DNA of 64,000 nucleotides from Shewanella sp. Arc9-LZ (GCF_010092445.1 NZ_CP048031.1:186001-250000); one strand, 5' to 3'; positions 9,369 through 24,305 are shown, numbered from the stretch's first letter. The notes: generated from the letters alone by a model not told the origin. Numbers and translations: made by a program.

Positions 9369-9950
9369 TTGAAACAGTGGTTTGCGTTTATTTTCACTTG
9401 TCTCATTCTTATGGGGACAGCAGGTCCGGTAAATGCATACCCAGGCATGCAAGCAGCGGCCAAGCAAACCACTGAATCAACACTCGATCGCATAAACATA
9501 TTGCCGCAACCATTCCCAATTTCGCTAGTCGATTTTACTGATCTTGTTGGTCAGTCGGTTAACTTTGAACAATATAAGGGTAAAGTGGTTGTTGTGAATC
9601 TTTGGGCGACTTGGTGTCCACCTTGTGTTAGAGAACTTCCAGCACTCGATCGATTAAATCAAACTCTAAATGCACAACATTTTGCACTACTGCCTATTTC
9701 TATTGATGCTGAAGCTGTGACTATTGTGCAACCATTTTTAGAGTCTCTTGGATTAGGCCGGTTTAATTCGTATTTCGATCCGCAACAACAACTACGTGAT
9801 GTCTTCCCGCTTGATACGATACCTGCAACATTTATCTTAAATGAACAAGGTGAGCTAGTGGCTTATGTTCGTTCGTACGTCGATTGGGACGATTCAAATG
9901 TGGTGACTTTCCTTGAACAGTTCCGCCAGAACGCTAAAGAAGTACAATAA
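9369..9950 (+). CDS. TlpA-like periplasmic thioredoxin
   Basis: A 193-residue protein with signal peptide (about residues 1-23, ending VNA) and a thioredoxin domain carrying WCPPC (C83, C86). The start is TTG at 9369, chosen because GGAG at 9357-9360 sits 8 bases upstream and the signal peptide begins there. It follows ccmH by 18 bases and precedes the operon terminator, so it is probably a second thiol-disulphide reductase serving cytochrome maturation. Family known; exact partner inferred. Confidence 0.88.
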   Translation: MKQWFAFIFTCLILMGTAGPVNAYPGMQAAAKQTTESTLDRINILPQPFPISLVDFTDLVGQSVNFEQYKGKVVVVNLWATWCPPCVRELPALDRLNQTLNAQHFALLPISIDAEAVTIVQPFLESLGLGRFNSYFDPQQQLRDVFPLDTIPATFILNEQGELVAYVRSYVDWDDSNVVTFLEQFRQNAKEVQ

Positions 9951-9976
9951 ACCGTCATAAAGTCGCTTAAAATACG

Positions 9977-10022
9977 AAAAAGGATCGCTTTTGGTGAAAA
10001 GATCGCCAAGCGATCCTTTTTT
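9977..10022 (+). terminator. terminator of ccmFGH-tlpA
   Basis: A 14-bp stem: AAAAAGGATCGCTT at 9977-9990 pairs with AAGCGATCCTTTTT at 10008-10021, closing a loop of 17 bases and continuing into T. Its A/T-rich right flank lies directly upstream of the rRNA promoter -35 and could also serve as an UP element. Confidence 0.85.
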
Positions 10023-10035
10023 ATTAAAAAAGGCC

Positions 10036-10063
10036 TTGCGCAAAAACGTGAGCTGCCTATAAT
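10036..10063 (+). promoter_or_regulatory. rrn promoter P1
   Basis: -35 TTGCGC (10036-10041), a 16-base spacer and a perfect -10 TATAAT (10058-10063), followed by a GC-rich discriminator (GCGC) as expected for stringent, growth-rate-controlled rRNA promoters. Confidence 0.85.
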
Positions 10064-10168
10064 GCGCATCCACTGACACGGCAGACAGCGCAAGCGGTTA
10101 CTGAGTCAGGTTGAATTAAGTGCTTCAAAACACTGAGTTCAAGGCGAAAAGAAAGTTTGAAAAAACAC

Positions 10169-10196
10169 TTGACGCCAACCCGGGAAAGCGTAGAAT
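10169..10196 (+). promoter_or_regulatory. rrn promoter P2
   Basis: -35 TTGACG (10169-10174), a 16-base spacer and -10 TAGAAT (10191-10196), about 315 bases before 16S. A tandem P1/P2 arrangement is normal for gammaproteobacterial rrn operons. Confidence 0.8.
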
Positions 10197-10268
10197 ACGC
10201 ACCCCAAGCCAACGACCTAGCGTCAACGGCCGCTGAATGAAAAATCGAAAGATGTTCATGTTAGCAAC

Positions 10269-10280
10269 GTTCTTTAACAA
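10269..10280 (+). promoter_or_regulatory. rrn leader boxA antitermination site
   Basis: GTTCTTTAACAA closely matches the boxA consensus TGCTCTTTAACAA, where Nus factors load to prevent termination. The same element recurs in the 16S-23S spacer. The rest of the leader (10197-10510) shows no gene. Confidence 0.8.
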
Positions 10281-10510
10281 TCTAAACAAGAAATCTGTGT
10301 GGACATTCACAGGTATTGAGTTATTCGAAATTGTCTTCTGTTCTTCGGAATGTTGGCAATCAAAAAATTTAAACTCAATGCAACGATGAATGTTCATAGT
10401 AATATGTACAAACATTTAATTGATTCTTCCGAGTCTTTTAAATGAAATCAGAATTCATTGAGCCGAAAGCTTTGTTCTTATTTATAAGAGTGGTGTTTTC
10501 AAAAGAACTT

Positions 10511-12053
<1,543 letters not shown>

Positions 12054-12430
12054 CCTATACGACTAACTCAATACCTAAAGTGCAGAGATGCATGTGAGTG
12101 TTCACACAGATTACTTGTTAACTTCTTCGGAAGTAGAGTGAAACACACCGCTTGCCGGTTAAGTGTTGTTCTTTAACAATTTGGAAAGCTGATAGTACTA
12201 ACTAAAGGCGCATGAATGACGATTCGTTGTTATTGGTGTGATGATGTTAGTGCGAAAAACGTTAATGCGAAAGCATTAACACTTGAGTTCTCAAAACACT
12301 GTTTAAGTGTCTTGAATATTCTAAAAAACTAAGGCGAGTCCACTTCCTGGTCGGAGGTGAGACAAGTAAAAACCAGCTGGTCATGATATGGCCCAGATGT
12401 TCACGCAAGTGAAACTCATTTGGGTTGTAT
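12054..12430 (+). other. 16S-23S spacer without tRNA genes
   Basis: A 377-base spacer. I searched it for tRNA acceptor and T-arm patterns (GGTTCGA) and found none, so this operon lacks the Ile/Ala or Glu tRNAs often found here. It has a boxA copy (TGTTCTTTAACAA, 12167-12179). Its end (about 12421-12434) pairs with 15330-15343 after 23S to form the RNase III processing stem. Confidence 0.85.
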
Positions 12431-15333
<2,903 letters not shown>

Positions 15334-15536
15334 ATACAACCCAGATGGGTTTTACTGATACGACTTAGTATTAGAATGAGGCGCTTAAACAGTGGTCATA
15401 AAATGCTCCATGCATTGATGACATCAAGTACATCCGTGTACTTGTCGAACTCAAGACTCTTGATAAGAGTAAAAGCAATCAGCTTTCCGAATTATTATTT
15501 AATGCATCAAGAATAGTGCGTTAGATAAACAAAATT

Positions 15537-15656
15537 TGTCTGGAAACCATAGAGCTGTGGCACCACCTGATCCCATTCCGAACTCAGAAGTGAAACACAG
15601 TATCGCCGATGGTAGTTTGGGGTCTCCCCATGCGAGAGTAGGTCATTTCCAGGCGC
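15537..15656 (+). rRNA. rrf: 5S ribosomal RNA
   Basis: About 120 bases. It contains the conserved CCGAACTCAGAAGTGAAAC and GGGGTCTCCCCATGCGAGAGTAGG segments. The first seven bases TGTCTGG pair with CCAGGCG at the end. It lies about 200 bases after 23S. Confidence 0.95.
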
Positions 15657-15759
15657 CTAATTACTCGAAAGAGTAGCTTCATTATGAAGCGAGTCTCCTA
15701 ACCATGACACGTTAGCGACTTAAAAAGCATTTAGCATCGTGCGTAAGCAATTTGCTAAA

Positions 15760-15836
15760 GGAGCGGTAGTTCAGTTGGTTAGAATACCGGCCTGTCACGC
15801 CGGGGGTCGCGGGTTCGAGTCCCGTCCGCTCCGCCA
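15760..15836 (+). tRNA. tRNA-Asp (GTC)
   Basis: A 77-base cloverleaf. The acceptor stem GGAGCGG pairs with CCGCTCC, followed by discriminator G and an encoded CCA (15834-15836). The anticodon stem-loop CCGGC-CTGTCAC-GCCGG has anticodon GTC at 15794-15796; the T arm is CGGGTTCGAGTCCCG. It lies about 100 bases after 5S and is probably co-transcribed with the rRNA. Confidence 0.98.
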
Positions 15837-15845
15837 ATTACATAG

Positions 15846-15873
15846 AAGCCTCGTCTAACGACGAGGCTTTTTT
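15846..15873 (+). terminator. terminator of the rRNA operon
   Basis: AAGCCTCGT (15846-15854) pairs perfectly with ACGAGGCTT (15861-15869), followed by a T run to 15873, 10 bases after tRNA-Asp. Confidence 0.92.
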
Positions 15874-16084
15874 GTATCTGAAGCTTACCCATTTTTCCCG
15901 AACAGATATCAACAGCCACAAGCGCTGCATTAATTTAGTTGGTCCAACAACGTTCCCGGTATTGCTTTGCATTCATCCAATCTATTTGGACTGTTGACTC
16001 TCAATCAATAGAAAGTGACCAGTCACGCCAGATGACTAGTTCATTCTTTATTATAAGCAGCGTCCGCACTGCCACCTTAAGATG

Positions 16085-16113
16085 AAGGCCTTTGCTGCAA
16101 TGCAAAGGCCTTT
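16085..16113 (+). terminator. second terminator-like hairpin after rrn
   Basis: AAGGCCTTTGC (16085-16095) pairs perfectly with GCAAAGGCCTT (16102-16112), with a T run following. No gene ends just upstream: tRNA-Asp already has its own terminator 210 bases earlier. It may be a backup, or the trace of a lost gene or second tRNA unit between 15874 and 16084, where I see no gene. Confidence 0.65.
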
Positions 16114-16398
16114 TTCGTATGTGAAAATCAACCGCGACATTTCTGTTTCATTAAGCGGCAATAGGCCTTGTAATTTGTCCGACATTATTTTGTATTGTCT
16201 TTCATTTTTGATAATACTTTAATACATTGAATCAATATCAAAATAATCAATTTAGCTATTTTTGAGATATTACTGTTGTGTTGTTGTAATTCATTAAGTC
16301 TTTTATTGGCTAATTTTGGATAAATGCGATCTATTGTCTTGCCATTCACATATTGCTCCCCTAACTTAAGTGCCAATAGCATGGGATTAGGAATAATG

Positions 16399-17673
16399 AT
16401 GAAGTTAGAAATGATTTGTACTGGCGAAGAGGTACTCTCTGGCCAAATAGTCGATACCAATGCTGCTTGGGTTGCGAATACTTTGATGGAGTTAGGTATC
16501 GAGATGCAACATCGAGTGACGGTTGGCGATCGAATGGATGACCTTGTTGCTGCATTCCAAGAACGCAGTAAGCATGCAGATATCATTATTGTTAATGGTG
16601 GATTGGGGCCTACCAGTGATGATATGTCTGCGTTAGCCATGGCGAAAGCTAAAGGTGAAGACCTTGTCGAAAATGTGCAATGGCGTGAACATTTGGAAGA
16701 TTGGTTTACGCGTAATAATCGTGTAATGGCCAAGAGTAATTTAAAGCAGGCTTGGTTACCAGCTTCTGCTGTGATGGTAGATAATCCTGTTGGGACAGCA
16801 TGTGGCTTTAGAGTGAAGCTGAATAACGCATGGTTATTCTTTACTCCAGGCGTGCCGTTTGAATTAAAGCACATGATCACTGAACAGTTTATTCCGTTTA
16901 TTACTCAAGAGTTTGGTGTACAACAAAAATCGGCTTTAGAAAAATTACTTACAATTGGTCACGGTGAGTCATCATTAGCAGATACATTGTCAGACATCAC
17001 TTTGCCACAAGGCATTGAGTTAGGTTATCGCTCATCTATGCCACACATTGAAATTAAGATTTTTGCTCGTGGTGAAAAAGCTATCCGTCAGCTACCTGAT
17101 GTAACAAAGCAGGTTAAAGCTTTATTAGGTTGTGCGGTTGTTGCTGAAAATCGGCCAACATTAGCAGCAGAGATCCATCATCGATTATACCAATCTGGTT
17201 TTAGTCTTAGTGTGGCAGAGTCTTGCACAGGTGGCATGATCACCAGTCAATTGATCGACTTTGCAGGGAGTTCATCGTACTTGCATCATGGTTTAGTGAC
17301 GTACAGTAATGAATCTAAAGTGAAAGTGCTGGGCGTTAATCCACAGATCTTAGATGATCATGGTGCAGTGTCTATTGCTACTGTTGAGGCGATGGCGCAA
17401 GGCGTACGAGGTATTCTTGATAGTGATTATGCTTTAGCTACTAGTGGTATTGCTGGCCCTGACGGAGGCTCAGATGATAAGCCCGTTGGAACAGTCGCTA
17501 TAGCATTAGCAACTAAACATGGCGTATACAGTCAAATGGTCAAGTTACCAAAGCGCTCACGTCAGCTTGTGAGAAGTATGAGTACGGCAATTGCTTACGA
17601 TATGCTTCGTCGTGCACTACTTGAAGAAGCCGTTATTGTTGATTACCCGTCGATACCTAGATTCGCCAAGTAA
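16399..17673 (+). CDS. cinA: CinA-family protein (nicotinamide-nucleotide amidase / ADP-ribose pyrophosphatase type)
   Basis: A 424-residue protein from ATG 16399 (AGGA 6 bases upstream); the frame is open further left but this start gives the family's exact N-terminus ([15 protein letters not shown]). Residues 1 to about 170 form the MoCF-like COG1058 domain ([10 protein letters not shown] motif). Residues about 250-420 form the CinA amidase domain ([19 protein letters not shown]), which in related proteins deamidates NMN in pyridine nucleotide recycling. Cytoplasmic and single-gene, converging on the DUF2339 gene. Confidence 0.93.
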   Translation: MKLEMICTGEEVLSGQIVDTNAAWVANTLMELGIEMQHRVTVGDRMDDLVAAFQERSKHADIIIVNGGLGPTSDDMSALAMAKAKGEDLVENVQWREHLEDWFTRNNRVMAKSNLKQAWLPASAVMVDNPVGTACGFRVKLNNAWLFFTPGVPFELKHMITEQFIPFITQEFGVQQKSALEKLLTIGHGESSLADTLSDITLPQGIELGYRSSMPHIEIKIFARGEKAIRQLPDVTKQVKALLGCAVVAENRPTLAAEIHHRLYQSGFSLSVAESCTGGMITSQLIDFAGSSSYLHHGLVTYSNESKVKVLGVNPQILDDHGAVSIATVEAMAQGVRGILDSDYALATSGIAGPDGGSDDKPVGTVAIALATKHGVYSQMVKLPKRSRQLVRSMSTAIAYDMLRRALLEEAVIVDYPSIPRFAK

Positions 17674-17684
17674 GTGTATTTCTC

Positions 17685-17711
17685 GCTTGCTTACCATTGG
17701 TGTAAGCAAGC
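17685..17711. terminator. hairpin between converging genes
   Basis: A perfect 10-bp inverted repeat GCTTGCTTAC / GTAAGCAAGC with a 7-base loop lies between cinA and the DUF2339 gene. There is no strong T run, so termination is likely but not certain. Confidence 0.55.
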
Positions 17712-17723
17712 TAGATTTAATGA

Positions 17724-20700
17724 CTAGGCTGTAAGGTCATCAGCCAATTGATTGTTTTTCGCTTTTTGATAAAAGTAAGCAACCGTTAATAAAATAACGC
17801 CAATCAAAATAAAGGCGACGATTTTTTGAATTAATTCAAATGACGCCATATCAACAACAATCACTTTGATACATGCCAAAGCAAATAGTAATGCTGCTAG
17901 CCTGACCAGGCTTGCTTGTTGAGGCCGTAAGCTTATAAACATCACCACACTAGCATGCACAACTAACAGCACTGCACTCATTGGTGCAGCAATAATTAGG
18001 TCGAATTGATAGCTCCACAGTAAATAACTTATCACCAATAAAGCATGCCAAGCCCACTTAAGCGTGACATAAGAGATAATTTTTCTGTGTGCTCTAATAC
18101 CTAATCTTGCTGTTAACAAATAACGACCTAATAAAATCAGCACTCCAAGCTCTGCTAAATTGGTCAGAACATTATCAATATTAAGGGTGAGTTGTGTTTC
18201 GCTGTGAAATAGGATGGGTAAAATGGCACAAGCAAAAATAGCAAAATACGCCAAGCTATAACTTGGTGCTAAGGCCTGCTTAAAATGTTGGCCTATGCGT
18301 GTGTTTCTTTCGGTAATAACACTAAAATATCCACAGATGATTAACGCTGTTATTGCCCATGATGGATGGATTAGGTTAGTGAGAGTTTGACTTAGTACGG
18401 CTATGACTAAGGCAATATAATATGGAGCAATGTGCCATTGTAGCGTAGTAATTTGCTGCCACTTTTTTGGTAATTGTACATAGCGTACACTAATTAATCC
18501 GAGTAATAGCAATCCTATTGTCAATGCAGCAAGTCCTTGCCACAATTCTGCTAGGCACATTGCTGCTGTAACCATGGTTGCTAATACCGTGAGTATTTGC
18601 GACTCATAGCGAAGACTCTTGTGATTAATAAAGTAAGCCAAACCTAGACTCATCATACTGCTTAACCATAATGAGATAGCAATGTAGTCAGGATAGCTGC
18701 GTATGACTTTGGGCAATAATAGTAATGGTAGCGCGAGATAACATGCTAACTGAACATAGTAAGCAACGTGGATTAACTTGGCATTGGCATAATATTTTTT
18801 GTACCAATAATACGCCAATAGTAATCCGATAAAGAGTTCAAAACGGGCTAATTTAGCGTTCATTGCTTGGTCGGCAAAGCTAAGACTATCAGCGTCTATC
18901 ATGCCAAAAATAACTAACCCTAATAACGGTAGTTGCAATAACCAGGCTAATACTTCGCTAAAACGTAGGGTGTGTTTAGCACTCATGTACAGTAGTAAAA
19001 AGCTGATTAATGGTAATGTATTAAGCCAATATTGCTCGGTGATAAAGAAGCTAATGAGTAACAAGGTTACTGTATAGAGCACTCCAAGTAACTCGCGGAT
19101 AAACCGTACTACTAGGTGTTCAAATTGCATTAAATCAGCTTGATGGCGGCTCAGAAGCTTTTGCGCTACAAAAGTCATCGCACAGGTTAGTGCCATCGAT
19201 ATAATCAATAATGCTTGATATCCTAATAGGCCATCATTGTCATAGCGTGACAGGGCTAGCACATCAAAGACGTAAGCAAAGCTGCTTATTATGCCTAGTA
19301 CGAGTAAGACATATGCTTCTGCTCTAATAGGGCTAAACAACTGTTTACAGCCAATCCACAGTAACAATAATCCCTCTAATAACAGCACTAAACCCATCAG
19401 TTCGACGCTGAGTAAAAACAGTGCGGCAAAACCAGCAAAGCTTCCGGCAAAAGCCAAGGCTAGGGCACTAATATCTTTATCGCGTTTAATTACCCAATAT
19501 AACAACCCACACAGCAATGCATTAAGTGCAAATAGCTCACCAGCAAAAATGCTCCACTCCGTTAGGGTGTAGAGAGTAAAAACCATAAGTGCGATTGGAA
19601 CCGCTAGCAGCCTTGGTGTTAATGCAGACTTGATGACAAATAATAAGCTGGCAATACTGTAGAGGTAGAACAGCCCATTGATCATTAATACTGCTAGGCC
19701 GGTTTGCCAATCAATGACAGACAGCGGCAATTGAATAAATAAGCTGAGTATTTGTATGCAAGCTATATGGAGTAAGGCGGTAATTTCGATGAGTATTGGC
19801 CAAGCTAATTTGTGGCTTTGTACCATCGAGCAAATACCGATAAGCATTAAATAAGGCAGGTATAATAGCGGCGTTTGGCCACCATCAAGTAGCATCAATG
19901 GCGCGAGTGATCCGCCAAGTAAAGCGACAATCGCGACAACTTTGGTGTCGAGTTTAAACGATAAGCTATAACCCAATATCGTATTAAGCAATAACAAGCC
20001 AAAGCAGGCAATATCAGGAATAAGATTAAAGTACGGTCCAAGGAAATATAGGCACAAATAATTAAGAATAAGCCCAAGGCCAACTAGGCCTGAGCCGAAG
20101 TCTTGCATTCCTGGGCGTTTTTGCCGAATAAATACTCCACCAACAATAATACTATTTGCTACGCCTAAACCTAATAACGCTTTACCCAGTTCTGAAAACC
20201 AGTTGTTAATTGAAAACTGCAGTAAATAACCAAAACCTAATGTCAGGGTAATAATGCCTGCAACCGTCATCAAAAATACAGGCCCTAACCCTTTACTTTG
20301 ATAATGCTGATAGAATTCTTTTGCTTGTTCGGTTAACCCAGAAATGGGAGCAAATGCTGACGCACTGAACTCACCGATAGCGTCAGCTAATTGAGTAACC
20401 ATCGCACTTAGGGCACTTTGTCTAGCGGGTGACTTTGCGACTACCGAAGTTTGTTGTTCTGATAGAGATGATGTTAACGCTGAATGACTTATATCTAACG
20501 GTTGGCGCTCCCAAGCAGAAGACGAGTATTGAGGTTTATCGGCTACGATACTGCCGCTCGAATCGTTTTCTCGACTCTCATGCACTGGGGCATGTAAGTT
20601 TTCAGCAGGCAAGGCTATCGGTTGTTCATTATTATTTTGCGCTTGTACCTGTTGGGCCAAAGCATCAAGTTGTTGACTGAACTGAGCCAATTGTCTATTT

Positions 20701-20786
20701 ACATCGGCCTGTTGAGCGCCTTGCTGTGAAGTAAACTCCGCCAGTTGTGCTTTTAGTTTTGCTACGTCATCCATTAACGGCATCAT
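17724..20786 (-). CDS. giant DUF2339 inner-membrane protein
   Basis: A 1020-residue protein. Residues 1 to about 65 form a Gln-rich coiled coil (AQLAEFTSQQGAQQADVN and following), 65-165 is a low-complexity linker, and 165 to the end is almost continuous hydrophobic helices, roughly 25-30. This layout matches the DUF2339 family, whose function is unknown. There are several in-frame ATGs at the start (20786, 20783); GGGA sits just upstream. Single gene, converging on cinA. Confidence 0.82.
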   Translation of the reverse strand: MMPLMDDVAKLKAQLAEFTSQQGAQQADVNRQLAQFSQQLDALAQQVQAQNNNEQPIALPAENLHAPVHESRENDSSGSIVADKPQYSSSAWERQPLDISHSALTSSLSEQQTSVVAKSPARQSALSAMVTQLADAIGEFSASAFAPISGLTEQAKEFYQHYQSKGLGPVFLMTVAGIITLTLGFGYLLQFSINNWFSELGKALLGLGVANSIIVGGVFIRQKRPGMQDFGSGLVGLGLILNYLCLYFLGPYFNLIPDIACFGLLLLNTILGYSLSFKLDTKVVAIVALLGGSLAPLMLLDGGQTPLLYLPYLMLIGICSMVQSHKLAWPILIEITALLHIACIQILSLFIQLPLSVIDWQTGLAVLMINGLFYLYSIASLLFVIKSALTPRLLAVPIALMVFTLYTLTEWSIFAGELFALNALLCGLLYWVIKRDKDISALALAFAGSFAGFAALFLLSVELMGLVLLLEGLLLLWIGCKQLFSPIRAEAYVLLVLGIISSFAYVFDVLALSRYDNDGLLGYQALLIISMALTCAMTFVAQKLLSRHQADLMQFEHLVVRFIRELLGVLYTVTLLLISFFITEQYWLNTLPLISFLLLYMSAKHTLRFSEVLAWLLQLPLLGLVIFGMIDADSLSFADQAMNAKLARFELFIGLLLAYYWYKKYYANAKLIHVAYYVQLACYLALPLLLLPKVIRSYPDYIAISLWLSSMMSLGLAYFINHKSLRYESQILTVLATMVTAAMCLAELWQGLAALTIGLLLLGLISVRYVQLPKKWQQITTLQWHIAPYYIALVIAVLSQTLTNLIHPSWAITALIICGYFSVITERNTRIGQHFKQALAPSYSLAYFAIFACAILPILFHSETQLTLNIDNVLTNLAELGVLILLGRYLLTARLGIRAHRKIISYVTLKWAWHALLVISYLLWSYQFDLIIAAPMSAVLLVVHASVVMFISLRPQQASLVRLAALLFALACIKVIVVDMASFELIQKIVAFILIGVILLTVAYFYQKAKNNQLADDLTA

Positions 20787-20925
20787 TTATCCCATGATTA
20801 TTATGCACTCCAATATTGCCAAGTTATTGTACGTGGTTCTGATTGATTAGGAAATGCTCAGTTTTCTGATACTTGAGATGTTCAGCCTTTATTTTCGATG
20901 TGCATGTAGATGAGTTTGAAGCAAT

Positions 20926-20948
20926 AAAAAAGCACCCTAAGGTGCTTT
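20926..20948 (-). terminator. terminator after ppc-DUF1439
   Basis: AAAGCACC (20929-20936) pairs with GGTGCTTT (20941-20948) around a 4-base loop. On the minus strand a T run (A at 20926-20931) follows, 21 bases after the DUF1439 stop. Confidence 0.85.
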
Positions 20949-20968
20949 CTGCTACTACGATTATAACG

Positions 20969-21508
20969 TTAAAACTTAACCACCAGTTTGCCTTGTTGTA
21001 CGGCAATTTCTTTGGTCATTTTAGCCATTAACGCTTGATTACTGTCGCGAGTGTCTAAGGTATACACTGGCTGGTTTTCAAGGTAATTACGTAAAAACCC
21101 CATCAATTGTGGTGTTGCCTGGCTGATGTAACGCTCAATATCGGCGGGTTCGGACTCAACCTTGACTAAGTTTAACTGTCGAAGATAGACACTCTTGGTA
21201 TTACTGTCATACCAAGGCACAGCTTCGAACGTAGTTTTAAGCTTAGCGTGAATAGGTAGTAACGGGTTATTCACGGTAATCACAGTCGCAGCTGTGACAG
21301 CCATGGTATTTGGCTTAGCGCCTAACACGACCTGCATATCATTTAGCTTAAGTGATACACCAATTAACTTGTTGCCCTGTTTTACCTCAAAATGCATGTC
21401 TTTATTAAGGTACTGTTCAATTTCAGACTCGGTGATGCTGTACTGACTGGCACAGCCAGTCAGTAACAATAACAATCCCAGTCCAAGGGTTTTAACCAAG
21501 GTTATCAT
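20969..21508 (-). CDS. DUF1439 (YceB-like) lipoprotein
   Basis: A 179-residue protein with a lipoprotein signal peptide: hydrophobic [12 protein letters not shown] with lipobox LTGC (C18). The body is a DUF1439 beta-sandwich related to E. coli YceB, a lipid-binding-like fold of unsettled role. Its start overlaps the ppc stop by the ATGA arrangement, so the two are translated together, though no functional link with Ppc is evident. Confidence 0.85.
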   Translation of the reverse strand: MITLVKTLGLGLLLLLTGCASQYSITESEIEQYLNKDMHFEVKQGNKLIGVSLKLNDMQVVLGAKPNTMAVTAATVITVNNPLLPIHAKLKTTFEAVPWYDSNTKSVYLRQLNLVKVESEPADIERYISQATPQLMGFLRNYLENQPVYTLDTRDSNQALMAKMTKEIAVQQGKLVVKF

Positions 21509-24153
21509 CCAGTGTTTCTCATTCCTGCTGCAACGCCGGCAATGGTCAGCATAAGTGCTAGCTGAACATCTGCAGACGGCTCAACTTCTCTACGTGTACG
21601 AGCTAATAGCTCGGTTTGTAAGAAGTTAAGTGGGTCGATGTATGGGTTTCGTAGTTTAACAGATTCACGACTCCAAGGCGTATGTGCCATTAACTCTGTT
21701 GCTTGGGTTAAAGATAATACCGCTTCAATACCCAGTTGCAGACGTTGACGTAACTTTTCACCTAAATGATGTAACTCTGGCTTCACTAAACATAACTCGT
21801 AGTACTTGGCTAAGTTAGGTTCTGCTTTGGTGTAAACCATTTCGAGCATTGAAATACGGGTTTCAAAGAAAGGCCATTGCTCTTCCATTTCACGCAATAA
21901 TGCTAACTCGCCACGATCTGCCGCATCTTGTAATGCTTCGCCAGCACCAAGCCAAGCGGGTAGCATTAAGCGGTTTTGTGACCAAGCAAAAATCCACGGA
22001 ATCGCGCGTAAGCTTTCAATACCACCATCAACTTTACGCTTAGCTGGGCGACTGCCTAGTGGCAACTTACCGAGCTCAACTTCTGGTGTGGCAGATCTAA
22101 AATACTCAACAAAGTCCGGTTCTTCACGTACGATGCCGCGATAATGCAGTACTGATTCTTCAGCAATACGCTGCATGCAATCACGCCACGATTTTTTAGG
22201 CTCCGGTGGTGGTAACAATGTCGCTTCTAATACCGCTGAGGTATATAGCGCTAAACTTTGTACCGCTAATTTTGGTAAGCCAAACTTAAAGCGGATCATT
22301 TCGCCTTGTTCTGTCACACGGATGCGACCATCTACCGAACCTGGTGGTTGCGATAAAATGGCTTTATGAGCTGGTCCGCCCCCACGGCCGATAGAACCGC
22401 CACGACCATGGAACAACATCAATTTAACGTCAGCTTTTTTACACACAGCAACTAACTGCTCTTGTGCACGATACTGCGCCCAGGCAGCTGCCATTACGCC
22501 AGCATCTTTGGCTGAGTCAGAATAACCAATCATCACTTCTTGCATGCCTTTGGTGTAACCACGATACCAATCAATATTCAGTAGCGAAGTCATACAGTCA
22601 GCGGCACCCTCTAAGTCAGCGAGGGTTTCGAATAATGGCACTACGCGCATTGGATTAGTGCAACCGGCTTCTTTTAGCAGTAATAATACGGTTAATACGT
22701 CAGATGGCTTGCTGGCCATTGATATCACATAAGAGCCCAGTGCATTAACAGGCTGCTGGGCGACTAAGTTGCAGGTCCTGACAACTTCAGCGACATCATC
22801 CGTCGGTTTCCAATTTGTTGGGATCAGTGGACGTTTGCTGGTTAACTCGCGCAGTAAAAACGCTTGTTTTTCATTTTCGTCCCAATGGTTGTAATCACCC
22901 ATGCCCAAATAACGAGTCAGTTCAGCAATCACGTCACTATGGCGGGTAGCATCTTGACGAATATCTAGGCGTAACATGTGAATACCAAAACACGCTAAAC
23001 GACGTAATATGTCGAGTAACAGGCCATTAGCAATCAGCTTCATACCGCAATCGGTCAAACTCTTATAAAGTAGTTCAAGCGGTTCAAGCAAATCTGATTT
23101 ATGCCAAATTAGCTCGCTGGTATCAACATCAGGTTTTTTACCTTCAAGACGTGCATTAAGGTAATCGATGGTGTCACGTAATTGGCAGCGTAATTTGCGT
23201 AACACATCGCGGTACGGTTCTTTACTGTTATCTGTTAACGCTGACAATTCAGCATTCGCTTGTTCCATCGACAATTCGCCAAGCAAGCTCACAATATCTT
23301 TTAAGTACAATCTTGCTGCGGCATGACGATTGCGATCGAGTACTTCTTGGGTGACGAGAGACGTTACAAACGGATTTCCGTCGCGGTCTCCGCCCATCCA
23401 GCTTGAAAATCTCACCGGAGAGACATCAATAGGTAATTGCTGGCCGGTCTTTTGCTCAACTTGATCATTGAGTTGACGCAGAAAGTCAGGAATAGCTTGC
23501 CACAAAGACGTTTCGATAGTGCTTAAACCCCAACGTGCTTCATCTACAGGAGTTGGGCGTTCGTTACGAATTTCGTTGGTGTGCCAAATTTGGGCAATAA
23601 GCTGACGCAGACGCAGAGTGCTTTGTTGGCGTTCGCGATCAGTCAGTTGGCTGTTTTCTTGTTCCGTTAAGCAATCAACTACAGCCGCATATTTTTGAAT
23701 TAGCGTGCGGCGTGAAATCTCGGTTGGATGCGCTGTTAATACTAAATCGATGTCTAAGTTTTTTAAGCTCTTAATTACATCTTTTTTATCTAAATCAGTA
23801 TCAAGCATGCGTCCAAGTAGTTGCTCTACTGGATCGGGCACACACACGAGTTCGTCGCAATTACGGCTAATGGTGTGAAATTGTTCTGCGATATTGGCTA
23901 AGTTTAAAAATTGGTTGAAGGCTTTGGCGAAAGGGACCAGTTCTTCGTCTGGTAAAGCGGTTAATAATGCCAACATTTGCTCACGAGAGGCTTCATCACC
24001 CTGGCGAGATTTTTTTGCTAAAATTCGAATTTGTTCTACTTTTTCTAAAAACGCATCACCTAAATGGTTTTGCATTGTTTCGCCTAATATCTGGCCTAAA
24101 TGCCCCACATTTGATCGAAGTGACGCATACATATCTGCCGTTTGCTCTGTCAT
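21505..24153 (-). CDS. ppc: phosphoenolpyruvate carboxylase
   Basis: An 882-residue protein. It carboxylates phosphoenolpyruvate to oxaloacetate, refilling the TCA cycle. Signatures: [12 protein letters not shown] with catalytic histidine, [26 protein letters not shown], and the family's invariant C-terminal NTG. I start at ATG 24153 (MTEQTADM) behind GGGAG; the frame is open 11 codons further. Followed in overlap by the DUF1439 gene. Confidence 0.97.
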   Translation of the reverse strand: MTEQTADMYASLRSNVGHLGQILGETMQNHLGDAFLEKVEQIRILAKKSRQGDEASREQMLALLTALPDEELVPFAKAFNQFLNLANIAEQFHTISRNCDELVCVPDPVEQLLGRMLDTDLDKKDVIKSLKNLDIDLVLTAHPTEISRRTLIQKYAAVVDCLTEQENSQLTDRERQQSTLRLRQLIAQIWHTNEIRNERPTPVDEARWGLSTIETSLWQAIPDFLRQLNDQVEQKTGQQLPIDVSPVRFSSWMGGDRDGNPFVTSLVTQEVLDRNRHAAARLYLKDIVSLLGELSMEQANAELSALTDNSKEPYRDVLRKLRCQLRDTIDYLNARLEGKKPDVDTSELIWHKSDLLEPLELLYKSLTDCGMKLIANGLLLDILRRLACFGIHMLRLDIRQDATRHSDVIAELTRYLGMGDYNHWDENEKQAFLLRELTSKRPLIPTNWKPTDDVAEVVRTCNLVAQQPVNALGSYVISMASKPSDVLTVLLLLKEAGCTNPMRVVPLFETLADLEGAADCMTSLLNIDWYRGYTKGMQEVMIGYSDSAKDAGVMAAAWAQYRAQEQLVAVCKKADVKLMLFHGRGGSIGRGGGPAHKAILSQPPGSVDGRIRVTEQGEMIRFKFGLPKLAVQSLALYTSAVLEATLLPPPEPKKSWRDCMQRIAEESVLHYRGIVREEPDFVEYFRSATPEVELGKLPLGSRPAKRKVDGGIESLRAIPWIFAWSQNRLMLPAWLGAGEALQDAADRGELALLREMEEQWPFFETRISMLEMVYTKAEPNLAKYYELCLVKPELHHLGEKLRQRLQLGIEAVLSLTQATELMAHTPWSRESVKLRNPYIDPLNFLQTELLARTRREVEPSADVQLALMLTIAGVAAGMRNTG

Positions 24154-24305
24154 ACTTACTCCCGAAAAAAAGAACGATTTTGCCAATAACTCTTACATCA
24201 CAATACCCAGCGTATCAAAATCGGTCAATACGCAGGCACTGTATTTTGTAATTTTATTTCGTAAAAAAGTTACATTTTGATTTAACTTTCACCGATTATT
24301 GATGT

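Noticed and set aside
12054..12430. tRNA-Ile/Ala or tRNA-Glu in the rRNA spacer
   Set aside because: No T-arm or acceptor-stem pattern found on reading the spacer.
16185..16880. 231-codon minus-strand ORF over the cinA start
   Set aside because: Overlaps the conserved N-terminal domain of CinA and reads as its antisense frame.
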